NCBI RefSeq assembly: GCF_042648405.1
Contig: NZ_JBHRXV010000011.1
Span: 844,165-908,164 of the forward strand
Source: Sphingoaurantiacus capsulatus
GTDB lineage: Bacteria; Pseudomonadota; Alphaproteobacteria; Sphingomonadales; Sphingomonadaceae
DNA: 64,000 bases
Direction of reading: 5' to 3'
Part shown: in pieces, positions 16,934 to 25,700 of the stretch
Position numbering within the stretch: the stretch's first letter is position 1
Layout of the letters: every line of letters starts with the position of its first letter
Notes under the pieces: generated by a model
What the model was told of the DNA's origin: nothing
The model's database searches: none
What the model saw: only the letters and a program-made list of their open reading frames with translations
Program-made: the position numbers and the translations under genes

Positions 16934-17403
16934 ATCAGCGATTCCTCTTCGGGAGTCAGGGTGAACACGGTGCCGTACAGCGCCACGTCCTGCTCGACCT
17001 GGGCGAGCTGGATGGGCGCGGCGGCGGGCACCGACGACTGGGCGATCTGGGTGGCGGCGTCGGGGGCGGGATCGCTCCCCGGCGCTGGCAGGATCATCAC
17101 CGCCGCGAACAGCGACGCGGCAATCGATCCGCCGAGAATGGCGGTGGGCAGCCAGCGGCGCGGCTGCGGAATAGCGGCCAGCGCGGCATCGGCCGCGGCG
17201 GTCGCCGCGACATCGCCCGTGTGAACCGTCGCCATCGCCCAGACGGCGAGTTCCCGGTCGAGCGACGCCGCGACGTCCTGTTCGGCGCGAAGCGCCTTGT
17301 CTTCGGCAATCAGCGCCAGCGCGGCGTCGCGCTCGGCGGGCGGCCAGCGGCCGGCATCCGCGCCATAGGCGGCGATGATCTCCTGTGCCCTGTTCCGGTC
17401 CAT
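16930..17403 (-). CDS. Single-span membrane protein, putative anti-sigma factor
   Basis: This 157-residue protein has a charged N-terminal cytoplasmic part, one membrane helix (about residues 84-104, ILGGSIAASLFAAVMILPAP) and a periplasmic tail. It starts five bases after the ECF sigma gene, the usual place for the cognate anti-sigma factor. It lacks the HxxxCxxC zinc motif of ZAS-type anti-sigmas, so the match is by position and topology. ATG 17403 is eight bases from AGGAG; a GTG one codon earlier is also possible. The three-gene order sigma, membrane anti-sigma, periplasmic helical protein resembles cnrH-cnrY-cnrX. Confidence 0.72.
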   Translation of the reverse strand: MDRNRAQEIIAAYGADAGRWPPAERDAALALIAEDKALRAEQDVAASLDRELAVWAMATVHTGDVAATAAADAALAAIPQPRRWLPTAILGGSIAASLFAAVMILPAPGSDPAPDAATQIAQSSVPAAAPIQLAQVEQDVALYGTVFTLTPEEESLI

Positions 17404-17408
17404 CACAA

Positions 17409-17972
17409 TTACTCCTTTGTCCCGGCCAGCATTCCCGCGAGCTCCGTTCGGGCCCGCGCGAGCAATCCTTCAACAGCCTTCGGCGTCGTCTCCAGCGCCT
17501 CGGCAATCTCCGCCATCGTCGCGCCTTCCAGATGGAAGAGCGCGATGGCGGCCCGTTGGCGCGGATTGAGCCGCGCCATCGCCGCGTGCAGCCGCGCCGC
17601 GCGATCGTTCGCCTCCGCCGCCTCGTAGGGCGTCGCGTCGGGCGACGCCGCGTCGGCCGCCGCCTCGATCGGCGCCACCGCCTTGATCGAACGGCGCCGG
17701 TCGATGCAGGCGTTGACCACCACGCGGCGGAACCAGCCCTCGACCGAGCCGCGCTTCGGATCGAACCGCGACGCGCTCTGCCACAGCTTGACCAGCGCGG
17801 CCTGCACGGCGTCCTCGCCCTCGGCGCGATCGCCGAGAACCTTCGCCGCGAGGCGAATCGAGGGGCCGTAGAGCCGGCTGGTCAGGAGACGGAACGCCGT
17901 CCGGTCGCCATGAGCGATCCGCGCCATCAGCGCGTCGTCGGGCAGTTCGGGAGCTTCCATCGCCTTCAGCAT
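17409..17972 (-). CDS. ECF-type RNA polymerase sigma factor
   Basis: This 187-residue sigma-70-family protein has region 2 (TAFRLLTSRLYGPSIRLAAK and GEDAVQAALVKLWQSASRFD, residues about 25-80), followed by WFRRVVVNACIDRRR. Region 4 (about 125-180) includes LNPRQRAAIALFHLEGATMA and the helix-turn-helix EIAEALETTPKAVEGLLARA. It lacks regions 1 and 3, so it is ECF. ATG 17972 was chosen because homology starts soon after; a second ATG at 17960 is also possible. It heads the operon with the anti-sigma and Spy-like genes. Targets are unknown. Confidence 0.87.
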   Translation of the reverse strand: MLKAMEAPELPDDALMARIAHGDRTAFRLLTSRLYGPSIRLAAKVLGDRAEGEDAVQAALVKLWQSASRFDPKRGSVEGWFRRVVVNACIDRRRSIKAVAPIEAAADAASPDATPYEAAEANDRAARLHAAMARLNPRQRAAIALFHLEGATMAEIAEALETTPKAVEGLLARARTELAGMLAGTKE

Positions 17973-18049
17973 ATGCCGAGGTTTACGCGGGGGGCGAGCG
18001 CAATCCCCCGCGCGATGTGACGACGATGTTAAATGGCCTGACGCCGACG

Positions 18050-18574
18050 CTAGGCGGCGTGGCGAACCCTCACCGGGGCGCTCGTCAGCGAGCGCAGTTC
18101 GCCTGCTACCGGCAGCGTCACGCCGGGCGCGAGCCGGGCGAGCAGGCGACGCCGTTCGACCGGGCCGGGTACCGCCCAAGCAGCGGTCGGCGCGGCTTCG
18201 AAACCGAAGCGGCCATAATATTCGGGATCGCCGATCAGGATGATCACGCCGTGGCCGGCCGCATCGGCCTGCGCGAGCGATTCCGTCATCAACTGCTTGC
18301 CGAGACCGGTGCCCTGAAGATCGGGCGCGACGGCGACGGGGCCGAGCAAGGTCAGCGCATGCGCGCGCTCGCCGTCCCACAGCTCGCAGGGCCAATATTG
18401 GATCGAGCCGACGAGGCGGCCGCGCTCACGCCCGATCAGGCTGAGGTCGGCATAAGGCGTCACGCCCTGCCGCAGCTTGTAGGCGGTGCGCAAATGCCGG
18501 CCCGGTTCGAAGGCCGCGTCCAGCAGGAGATCGATGTCGGCGCTATCCGCAGCGCCGGCGGGGTGAAGATGCAT
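18050..18574 (-). CDS. GNAT-family N-acetyltransferase
   Basis: This 174-residue acetyl-CoA-dependent acetyltransferase resembles the YhbS type. The acetyl-CoA-binding stretch is LLGPVAVAPDLQGTGLGKQL (Q/R-x-x-G-x-G/A version), and IGDPEYYGRFGFEAAPTAAW follows, a typical YhbS-like block. The acceptor cannot be predicted. ATG 18574 opens the homology, though its GAGG is very close; a TTG at 18625 would add 17 residues. The gap to the next gene (18626-18834) holds no recognisable feature. It is not obviously part of the sigma operon, because 77 bases separate them. Confidence 0.82.
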   Translation of the reverse strand: MHLHPAGAADSADIDLLLDAAFEPGRHLRTAYKLRQGVTPYADLSLIGRERGRLVGSIQYWPCELWDGERAHALTLLGPVAVAPDLQGTGLGKQLMTESLAQADAAGHGVIILIGDPEYYGRFGFEAAPTAAWAVPGPVERRRLLARLAPGVTLPVAGELRSLTSAPVRVRHAA

Positions 18575-18834
18575 CCTCGATGGGTCCGTTCGTTCTGAAG
18601 TTCCGACAGGCTGGACGGCCGTCAACCGCCCCCCGCCGCGCGTGCCTGCGCGGCGGTCAGCCTCGTCGCGAAATCCGAACGTCGAACATCAAGGGAAACC
18701 CCGTTTCCGAAAAGAGCGCCGCGTTTATCATGCAGTTGCCCCTCGTGCAAAAGCTATCGAAAGCCCGAGCCAGCCAAGCATGACATGCTGATGTTGCATG
18801 TAGGTGTAACCGGCCCCGCGACAAGGAGCGGCAG

Positions 18835-19467
18835 ATGAAACTCTACGACATGGTGAAGGCGCCCAACCCGCGCCGGGTGCGTATCTTCCTCGCCGAGAAG
18901 GGTATCGAGGTCGAACGCGTCGAGGTCGACATTCCCGGTGGCGCCAACCTCGCCGATGATTATCTGGCGGTGAACCCGCGCGGGCTGGTGCCGACGCTGG
19001 TGCTCGACGACGGCACGCGCATCGACGAGTCGATCGCCATCTGCCGCTATATCGAAGCGCTGCACCCCGAGCCGAACCTGTTCGGCCTCAAGCCGCTGGA
19101 GGTGGCGCGGGTCGAGCAATGGCAGCGGCGCTGCGAGTTCGAGGGGCTGTTCAACATCGCCGCGGCGTTCCGCAATACCGCCGCCCCCTTCGCCAACCGC
19201 ACGATGCCGGGGACCAGCCCGGCGTTCGGGCAGAACGCCGATCTGGCGGAGCGCGGGCGGGTGATGACCGGGCGCTTCTTCGATGCGCTGGAGGCGCGGC
19301 TTTCGGAGAGCAGGTTCTTAGCGGGCGATCGCTTCACGGTAGCGGACATCACCGGGATGGTGTCGGTCGATTTCGCCAAGTGGGTGCAGCTGCGGGTACC
19401 GGAGAGCCACGCGAATGTGCAGCGCTGGTATGGCGAGGTGGCGGGCCGGCCGAGCGCGCGGGCTTAG
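18835..19467 (+). CDS. Glutathione S-transferase family protein
   Basis: This 210-residue protein has a thioredoxin-like N-terminal domain (about 1-80) with NPRGLVPTLVLDDGTRIDES, the glutathione-binding cis-Pro and Glu/Ser loop. A helical C-terminal domain follows, containing RFTVADITGMVSVDFAKWV. The probable catalytic residue lies in the first helix (MVKAPNPRRVRIFLAEKG), which has no Cys but a Ser-free start, so the chemical role is unclear. Detoxification of electrophiles is the general family function. AAGGAG precedes the ATG. The gene is followed by a 27-bp inverted repeat that may act as terminator. Confidence 0.88.
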   Translation: MKLYDMVKAPNPRRVRIFLAEKGIEVERVEVDIPGGANLADDYLAVNPRGLVPTLVLDDGTRIDESIAICRYIEALHPEPNLFGLKPLEVARVEQWQRRCEFEGLFNIAAAFRNTAAPFANRTMPGTSPAFGQNADLAERGRVMTGRFFDALEARLSESRFLAGDRFTVADITGMVSVDFAKWVQLRVPESHANVQRWYGEVAGRPSARA

Positions 19468-19490
19468 GGCCCTTCCCCGCTCCTCACACC

Positions 19491-19556
19491 GTCATACCGG
19501 CGAAAGCCGGTATCCAGACCGGCCGTCGACTGGATACCGGCTTTCGCCGGTATGAC
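19491..19556. repeat. Intergenic inverted repeat, family A (27-bp arms)
   Basis: Arms 19491-19517 and 19530-19556 are a perfect 27-bp inverted repeat starting GTCATACCGGCGAAAGCCGG and separated by 12 bases. The same arms occur at 62169-62235, and one arm alone at 56674-56700. It lies between the convergent GST and atp transcripts. It resembles the REP-like repeats common between genes in sphingomonads and could end transcription from either side. Confidence 0.9.
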
Positions 19557-19590
19557 GGATGGTGGGTGTTGATGGGGAGAGGCTTCCCCC

Positions 19591-19626
19591 AAAAAGCAAA
19601 CGGCCCGGCGGTGAGGCCGGGCCGTT
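19591..19626 (-). terminator. Rho-independent terminator of the atp operon
   Basis: On the minus strand an 11-bp G+C-rich stem (19626-19616 with 19609-19599, AACGGCCCGGC) with a six-base loop is followed by TTTGCTTTTT ending at 19591. It lies 22 bases after the atpF stop and so closes the atpI-B-E-X-F transcript. It also reads as a stem in the other direction but has no T-run there. Confidence 0.85.
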
Positions 19627-19648
19627 CGGTTGGGCGGATACCGCGACC

Positions 19649-20248
19649 TTAGTGGAGGTCGGCGATCGCCTGATCCGTCAGCTTCTTCTTCGTCTTCGCG
19701 TCCGACTGCTCGGCGATCACGGTCGCGGCAGCGCCGGTCGCCGCATCGATGATCACGCCGCGCACCTTGGCGATGGCGGTGCGCTCAGCGGCGCCGATCT
19801 TCGCGTCCGCCGAGGTGCGGCGGCGGGCGATGAGCGCGGTGGCGTCGGCCTTCGCCTTGGCGACGAGGCCGTCGGCCTCGGTCTTCGCGGCGGCGAGGAT
19901 CGCCTTGCTCTCGGCTTCGGCGCTGGCGAGCTGCGCCGCCATCTTCGCCTTCAGCGCCTCGGCTTCGGCACGCAGCGAGGCGGCTTCGTCGAGCGAGGCG
20001 CGGATCGTCGCGATCTGGCCATCGAGCGCCTTGCCGATGACGGCGGGCACGCGCTTCCAGAGCATGATGATGATGACCACCAGCATGGCGATCGCCACCC
20101 AGCCGGTCGCATCGAAACCGAGCGCCCGGTCGGCGCCGACCGGCACTTCTTCCTGCGCCGTCACGGTGGCGGCATCGGCCGGCGTGGTGGCCGGCAGCGC
20201 TGCATCCTGGGCGGGGCCGCGACCGGCAGCTTGTGCGGACATGCTCAT
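19649..20248 (-). CDS. atpF: ATP synthase F0 subunit b
   Basis: This 199-residue stator subunit of F1F0-ATP synthase holds F1 against rotation. An N-terminal extension of about 45 residues is followed by one membrane helix (GWVAIAMLVVIIIMLWKRVP, about residues 49-68). A long alanine- and charge-rich helix (ALKAKMAAQLASAEAESKAI and on) reaches up to F1. It follows b' in the order typical of alphaproteobacteria, where the two stator helices differ. ATG 20248 is used; a second in-frame ATG lies two codons later. The F1 genes are not in the window. Confidence 0.92.
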   Translation of the reverse strand: MSMSAQAAGRGPAQDAALPATTPADAATVTAQEEVPVGADRALGFDATGWVAIAMLVVIIIMLWKRVPAVIGKALDGQIATIRASLDEAASLRAEAEALKAKMAAQLASAEAESKAILAAAKTEADGLVAKAKADATALIARRRTSADAKIGAAERTAIAKVRGVIIDAATGAAATVIAEQSDAKTKKKLTDQAIADLH

Positions 20249-20256
20249 GTTCTTCC

Positions 20257-20742
20257 TCAGGCTGCCTTGTCGACGGCAGCCGCCACGGTCGCCGGGTCGG
20301 CGGCCTTGCCGGTCAGACGCTCGACGATCTCGGCCGCAGCCGCGGTCGCCTGACCGCGCACGTCCTTCATCGCCGCCGCGACCTTCGCGTCGATGTCCGC
20401 CGTGACGGCGTTCATCTTGGCGTCGAGTTCGGCATCGGCCGCCGCGACCAGCTTCGCCACCTCCGCCGACACGTCGGCCTTGGCGCCCGCGACGGCCTTC
20501 ACGGCCTGGTCACGCGCCGCCGCGACCCGCGCGGCATAGGTCGACTCGTCGGTGGTGGCCGCGTCGCGGGCCGCCTGCGCCGCCGCGAGATCGCCGGCGA
20601 TCTTGGCGCTGCGCGCGTCAATGGTCGCCCCGACGTGCTTCACCGCACCCCGCGCAATGACGAAGTAGATGAGGCCGAAGACGATGAGCAACCAGAATGC
20701 CTGACTGGCATAGGTGGCCGCGATCTGTGCGAGCTGAGGCAT
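20257..20742 (-). CDS. atpX: ATP synthase F0 subunit b'
   Basis: This 161-residue second stator subunit is characteristic of alphaproteobacteria and photosynthetic organisms. One N-terminal membrane helix (ASQAFWLLIVFGLIYFVIAR, about residues 12-31) precedes an alanine-rich helix with repeated acidic and basic residues. The protein is short and lacks the N-terminal extension seen in b. It lies between atpE and atpF, with eight bases to atpF. b and b' form a heterodimer. The symbol atpG is also used for this gene in some genomes. Confidence 0.92.
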   Translation of the reverse strand: MPQLAQIAATYASQAFWLLIVFGLIYFVIARGAVKHVGATIDARSAKIAGDLAAAQAARDAATTDESTYAARVAAARDQAVKAVAGAKADVSAEVAKLVAAADAELDAKMNAVTADIDAKVAAAMKDVRGQATAAAAEIVERLTGKAADPATVAAAVDKAA

Positions 20743-20789
20743 GGATCGTCCAATTAGGGGCCGGGGCGCCGGGGCGCCCCAGCCTTCGA

Positions 20790-21017
20790 TCAGAAGACGA
20801 AGAGGATGATCATCGCCACGACGAACGCCAGCAGGCCGAGAAGCTCGGCAGCGGCGAAGCCGATGAACAGACGGCCCTGCTGGCTGTCGGCAGCGGCCGG
20901 GTTGCGCAGCGCGCTCTCAAGGAACGAGCCGAAGACGTTACCAACGCCGAGGGCGGCGAGGCCGACGCCAATCGCGGCGAGACCGGCACCGATGAGCTTT
21001 GCAGTTGCTGCGTCCAT
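20790..21017 (-). CDS. atpE: ATP synthase F0 subunit c
   Basis: This 75-residue proteolipid has two membrane helices forming the rotor ring. Helix 1 is rich in glycine (AAIGVGLAALGVGNVFGSFL). The polar loop is RNPAAADSQQG. Helix 2 carries the proton-binding Glu58 in GFAAAELLGLLAFVVAMIIL. No Na+-binding residue pattern is seen, so proton use is expected. The length is normal. ATG 21017 has AGGAG upstream (21030-21024). It is the third gene of the operon. Confidence 0.96.
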   Translation of the reverse strand: MDAATAKLIGAGLAAIGVGLAALGVGNVFGSFLESALRNPAAADSQQGRLFIGFAAAELLGLLAFVVAMIILFVF

Positions 21018-21048
21018 GGAAGAACTCCTTTTGGGTATCTGATTTCGG

Positions 21049-21828
21049 TTAGTGAAGATTGACTGCGTCGTTCAGGTAGAGCGACGTCAGAAGCGCGAAC
21101 ACATAAGCCTGGATGGCGCACACCAGCAGCTCGAGCGCGGTGATGCCGAGCATCAGCGCGAAGGTCGCGCCGCCGATCAGGACACCCGCGCCGACGCCGG
21201 CGGCGGCGGCCTTGATGATGAAGCCGGCCAGCACCTTCAGCAGGATGTGGCCCGCGGTCATCGCCACGAACAGTCGCAGCGCGAGGCTGAACGGGCGGAC
21301 GAGGAACGACACGAACTCGACCGGCACGATGATCGGCATCATCCACCACGGCGCGCCCTGCGGCACGAAGAGCGAGAAGAAGTGGAAGCCGTGACGGGCG
21401 AAGCCGACGATCAGCACGGTGCCGAACGACAGGATCGCGAGGATGCCGGTGACGGTCAGGTGGCTGGTGACGGTGAAGGGATGCACGCCGGGGACGATGC
21501 CGAAGGGCAGCATGCCGACGAGGTTCGCGACGAGGATGAACATGAACAGCGAGAAGATCAGGGGGACGAACTTCTTCCCCTCCGGCCCGATGTTCTGGCT
21601 GATCATCGATGCGATGAAATTATAGACGCCTTCGACAGCGACCTGCCAGCGGCCCGGCACCACCGCGCCGCGCATTCCGCCGAGCATGAAGATCCACAGC
21701 GTGCCGAGGACGATCAGCATCCACAGCGACGAATTGGTGAACGAAATGTCGTAGCCGGCCACGTCCAGTCGAGCGATCGGCTCGATCATGAACTGGTGCA
21801 TCGGGTCGATTTTGCCTTCGGTCGCCAC
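21049..21828 (-). CDS. atpB: ATP synthase F0 subunit a
   Basis: This roughly 259-residue membrane protein forms the proton half-channels against the c ring. Five to six helices are visible. The essential Arg is in LALRLFVAMTAGHILL (about residue 190 from this start), and further conserved blocks are PFSLALRL and FALLTSLYLNDAVN at the end. I chose GTG 21828 (MATEGKIDPMHQF) because that N terminus is the usual one in relatives. A GTG at 21852 would overlap atpI by 11 bases. It lies 13 bases after atpI. Confidence 0.9.
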   Translation of the reverse strand: MATEGKIDPMHQFMIEPIARLDVAGYDISFTNSSLWMLIVLGTLWIFMLGGMRGAVVPGRWQVAVEGVYNFIASMISQNIGPEGKKFVPLIFSLFMFILVANLVGMLPFGIVPGVHPFTVTSHLTVTGILAILSFGTVLIVGFARHGFHFFSLFVPQGAPWWMMPIIVPVEFVSFLVRPFSLALRLFVAMTAGHILLKVLAGFIIKAAAAGVGAGVLIGGATFALMLGITALELLVCAIQAYVFALLTSLYLNDAVNLH

Positions 21829-21841
21829 GATCTGCTCTGTC

Positions 21842-22195
21842 CTATGCGCCACCGGCGTCCGGATTATTGTCCGGACGCTTGGTCGAAAGCCGAATGATGC
21901 TCCTGAAGGCGGCTGCGATTCCGAGGAACATCACCACCAACAGACCTGCGGGACTGGTGCCGAACCAGCGGTCGATCAGCCAGCCGATCAACGCGCCGCC
22001 GGCAATGCCGCCGATCAGCAGGGCGATCACCTGGTTGCCGAGGCCATAGCCCTCAGCCGCCGAAGGATCCCGCACCTTCCCCTCACGCGCCGCCTGGCCG
22101 GCCTGCGCCGCCTTCAACCGCTCGTCGAGCCGGTCGAGACGGGCGCTGTCGTCCGCGTCGCTGTTCGGATCCTGCTGACCATTGACCGTGCCCAA
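21842..22195 (-). CDS. atpI: ATP synthase assembly/accessory protein AtpI
   Basis: This 117-residue membrane protein is a small F0 assembly helper that promotes c-ring formation. A charged N-terminal region (about 1-50) is followed by two membrane helices (VIALLIGGIAGGALIGWLID and SPAGLLVVMFLGIAAAFRSI), then a polar tail. The start is TTG 22195, supported by AAGGAG seven bases upstream; no other start fits. It leads the atp operon. The upstream gap (22196-22360) has an 8-bp hairpin at 22324-22349 and no recognised promoter. Confidence 0.85.
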   Translation of the reverse strand: MGTVNGQQDPNSDADDSARLDRLDERLKAAQAGQAAREGKVRDPSAAEGYGLGNQVIALLIGGIAGGALIGWLIDRWFGTSPAGLLVVMFLGIAAAFRSIIRLSTKRPDNNPDAGGA

Positions 22196-22360
22196 GCAAA
22201 GGCTCCTTGCACCGCCACCCCGAAAGCGCGCGTTCTTTAGGAAAGCCCCCCTGGCAAGTCAACCATAGCGACACCGCGCTGCAGCATTGCGCCTGTAGGC
22301 TGGCGCCGCGTTTCGCGTCCGCCGGCGGGAGATCGCGGATCCTCCCGCCTCGCGCACAAG

Positions 22361-22386
22361 AAAAGGGCCGGCGCGGGCCGGCCCTT
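22361..22386 (-). terminator. Rho-independent terminator after the small Q/R-rich gene
   Basis: On the minus strand a 10-bp stem (22386-22377 with 22372-22363, AAGGGCCGGC) with a GCGG/CCGC loop is followed by TTTTCTT. It lies 21 bases beyond the stop of the 67-residue gene on the same strand. The symmetry means it could also end plus-strand transcripts, but there is none obvious. Confidence 0.8.
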
Positions 22387-22407
22387 CTCCCATCGATTCA
22401 ACGACGA

Positions 22408-22611
22408 TCAGCGCTGCTGATTGTCGCGGCGGTGTTCGTCACCGCGCTTCTGATTCTCGTCGCGGCGCTCCGAATTGCCGGCCTCGAAATTCTGGCCGCC
22501 GTCCTGCTGCTGTTGCTGCTGGTCGTCGCGGCGCTCGTTCGGGCGCTGCTCGTTGCCGGCCTTGAAATTCGGATCGCGACGCTGTTCGTCCTGGCGCTGA
22601 TTGTCAGCCAT
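22408..22611 (-). CDS. 67-residue Q/R/D-rich hydrophilic protein
   Basis: This protein is extremely hydrophilic and low in complexity (MADNQRQDEQRRDPNFKAGN, then a run of six Gln in RRDDQQQQQQDGGQNFEAGN). The motif NFKAGNEQRP/NFEAGNSERR occurs twice, about 22 residues apart, suggesting a short internal repeat. It has no hydrophobic core and is probably intrinsically disordered. I do not recognise a family with certainty. The ATG has AGGAG seven bases before it. An EcfG-type promoter lies at 22677-22653 and a terminator at 22386-22361, so it is an independent, probably stress-regulated unit. Confidence 0.72.
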   Translation of the reverse strand: MADNQRQDEQRRDPNFKAGNEQRPNERRDDQQQQQQDGGQNFEAGNSERRDENQKRGDEHRRDNQQR

Positions 22612-22652
22612 TGTTCGCTCCTGGGTTTCAATTGGCCCACCGCCAGAAGTTC

Positions 22653-22677
22653 AACCCGCAAAGCGGGACGACGTTCC
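22653..22677 (-). promoter_or_regulatory. Candidate EcfG (general stress response) promoter
   Basis: On the minus strand GGAAC (22677-22673) is followed after 17 bases by GTT (22655-22653). This matches the GGAAC-N16/17-(c)GTT promoter pattern of the alphaproteobacterial general stress sigma factor EcfG. It lies about 40 bases upstream of the 67-residue gene's ATG (22611). Only pattern agreement supports it. Confidence 0.55.
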
Positions 22678-22728
22678 GCGAAAGTACCCCGACTCAACGG
22701 GATAGTCTCATCTTCAGACCGCTTCGCC

Positions 22729-25700
22729 TCACTCGGCGGCGAGCAGCATTCCGGCGCGCTCCAGATCGACGGAGACGAGCTGGCTGACGCCGCGCTCGGC
22801 CATGGTCACGCCGAACAGCCGGTGCATGCGGCTCATGGTCACCGCATTGTGGGTGACGATGAGGAAGCGCGTGTCGGTCAGCTCGGTCATGCGGTCGAGC
22901 AGGTCGCAGAAGCGCTCGACATTGGCGTCGTCGAGCGGCGCGTCGACCTCGTCGAGCACGCAGATCGGCGCCGGGTTGGTGAGAAACACGCCGAAGATGA
23001 GCGCGACGGCGGTCAGCGCCTGTTCGCCGCCCGACAGCAGGGTCAGCGACTGCAATTTCTTGCCCGGCGGCTGCGCCATGATCTCCAGCCCCGCCTCCAG
23101 CGGGTCGTCCGATTCGATCAGCTCGAGATGCGCGGCGCCGCCGTTGAACAAGGTGGTGAACAGCTCGCGGAAATGGGTGTTCACCGCCTCGAACGCCGCA
23201 AGCAGCCGCACCCGCCCTTCGCGGTTGAGGCTGCCGATGCTGCCGCGCAGGCGGGCGATGGCGGTTTCGAGCTCGGCCCGCTCGCTTTCGGAGCTGGTGC
23301 GCGTCTCGTCGAGCTCGGCGAGCTCGGTTTCGGCGCGGAGGTTGACCGGGCCGATGCGTTCGCGGTCGAGCGTCAGCCGTTCCATCTCGACGGTCAGCGC
23401 CTCTGCAGCGGGGACGTCTTCCTCGTCGAAACCCAATTGGCCGGGAAGCAGCGGCGGCGGGCATTGGAAGCGCTCGCCGGCCAGCCGCGCGACCTCGATG
23501 CGGCGCAGCTCATGCTGCTCGGCGAGCGTCGCAAGGCGCGCGCGCTCCTCGCGGGCCTGCGCCTGCCGCTCGCTGGCGGTGCGCAGCTCGGCCTCGACAC
23601 CGCGCAAGCCGGTCTCGGCGGCGGCCAGCGCGTCGGCGGCGGCGCGGCGGCCGGCTTCGGCGGCGTGGATGTCATCGGCGAGGCGCGCCTGCCGTTCGGC
23701 GATCTGCGCCGGACGCTCGGCGAGCCCGGCCAATTCCTCGGCGATGGCGCCCTGACGGGCATCGAGTTCGGCGCGTTGGGTGGCGCTGCCGGCGAGGCGG
23801 CGCTCCCAGCCGGCGCGCTCGCTGCCGACCGAACCGAGCCGCGCGACGTCGCCTTCGAGACCGCGCGACAGGCCGGCATGGTCGGCGCGGGCCGACGCCA
23901 GTGTGGCACGGCTGGTATCGACGGCGCGCCGAGCCTCGGCGGTGACGGCGCCGAGCGCGGTGACATCGGGCAGCTTGTCGCGATTGGCCTCGCCCTCGGC
24001 AACGCCGGCCTCGGCAGCAGCCAATTCCTCGCTGGCGCGCGCGAGGCCGTGCTCCAGCGATTCGAGGCGGCTGTTGCGGCGTTCGAGGGCGGCGGCGAGC
24101 TGCGCCAGCCGCGACCGGGCGGCCTCGCGGCGGCGCTCGGCCTGCGTGCGCGCCTCGCGGCCCGCGCGTTCGTCGGCCTGCGCGGCGTCGAAACGGGCGC
24201 GGGCGTCGTCGAGCTTGTTCTGCGATTCGCCGACACGCGCCTGTGCCGGCGGCAGCTGCGCCTCGATCTCGGCGAGACGATTGCGCTGGACCAGCCGCTC
24301 GGCAGCCGCCGCCGACTGCCCGCCGTGCGCGACGAAGCCGTCCCAGCGCCACAGGCGGCCGTCGCGGCTGACCAGCCGCTGGCCGACGGCGAGTTTTGAT
24401 ACGAGCGCGGGCGCGGCGTCGGTGTCGGCGACGCCAACCTGCGCGAGGCGCCGCGCCAGTTCGGGCGGCGCATCGACCTGCGCGGCAAGCGGGGTGACAC
24501 TGGCGGGAAGCGCGGGATCGCCCTTCCCCGCTTCGGCGCCGGCCCAGGTCCGGCCGGTGGTCGCAGCACCAATGCCCGCCGACAGATCATCGCCGAGCGC
24601 GGCGGCGAGCGCCGCCTCATAGCCTGAGTTCACCCGGATCGAGTCGAGCGCGCTTTTGCCGCCGCCCGAGGCCGGCGTGGCGAGCATGCGGGCGAGCGCA
24701 TCTCGTTCGGTGGACAGCGCCGCGGCCGCGGCGCGGGCTTCGGCGAGCAGGCGGGTGGCGTCGTCGCGGGCGGTTTCGGCTTCGATACGCGCCGCGTCGG
24801 CGGCTTCGATGCGCGCAGTGGCGGAGCCGATGGTCGCTTCGGCCTCGGCGAAGTCGGCTTCCGCTTCCTCGCGAGCCCCTTCCTCGCCGTCGTCGGCGCG
24901 CAGCGCATCTCGCTCGCGTTCGAGGCGGGCGACCTCGTCATGGGCGCGGCGCAGGCGGGCGGCGGCGGCGGCGAGCGCCGATTCGGCGGCGCGGTGCAGC
25001 GCCTGCGCTTCGGCCTGCGCCTCGATATGCGCGTTCAGCTCGCGCTCGTCCTGCGTCGCGGCGGTTTCGGCGGCGGCGACGCGCTGCGCGGCGATCTCCA
25101 GTCCCTCGCGCGCTTCGCCGATGCGCGTGTCGAGCGCAGCGGCCTCGGCGGCGAGCCGTTCGAGCGCGGCGCCGGCGTCCTCGGCGAGTCCCGCCTCACG
25201 ATCGAGGTCGCGGGCGGTGGCGTTGCGGCTGGCGGCCAGTTCCTGCTGACGGCGCTCGACCTGCTGCAACTTGGCGATGAGCGACTGGCGTGCCTGATTG
25301 AGCGCCTGCAAGCCCGCCGCCGCTTCGGCCTCGGCCTGCCGCAGCCCCGGCAAGCCAGCCGCGGCCTCGGCCTGCGCCGCCGACAGGCGGGCAGCGTCGC
25401 GGGTGGCCTCGGTCACCTTGCCCTCGATCACGGTGGAGGCGCGCTTGGCATCCTCCGCCGCCTGCGCCGCTTCGCGCCAGCGCGCGAACAGGGTCTGCCC
25501 TTCGATGCGGCGGATACGGTCGGACAGCAGGCGGTATCGTTCTGCCTGTTTGGCCTGACGGCGCAGCGCGTTGGCCTGCGCTTCCATCGTCTGGAGCACG
25601 TCGTCGAGCCGCGAGAGATTGGCCTCGGCGGCGCGCAGCCGCTGTTCGGCATCCTTGCGGCGGACATGGAGGCCAGCGATGCCGGCGGCCTCCTCGAGCA

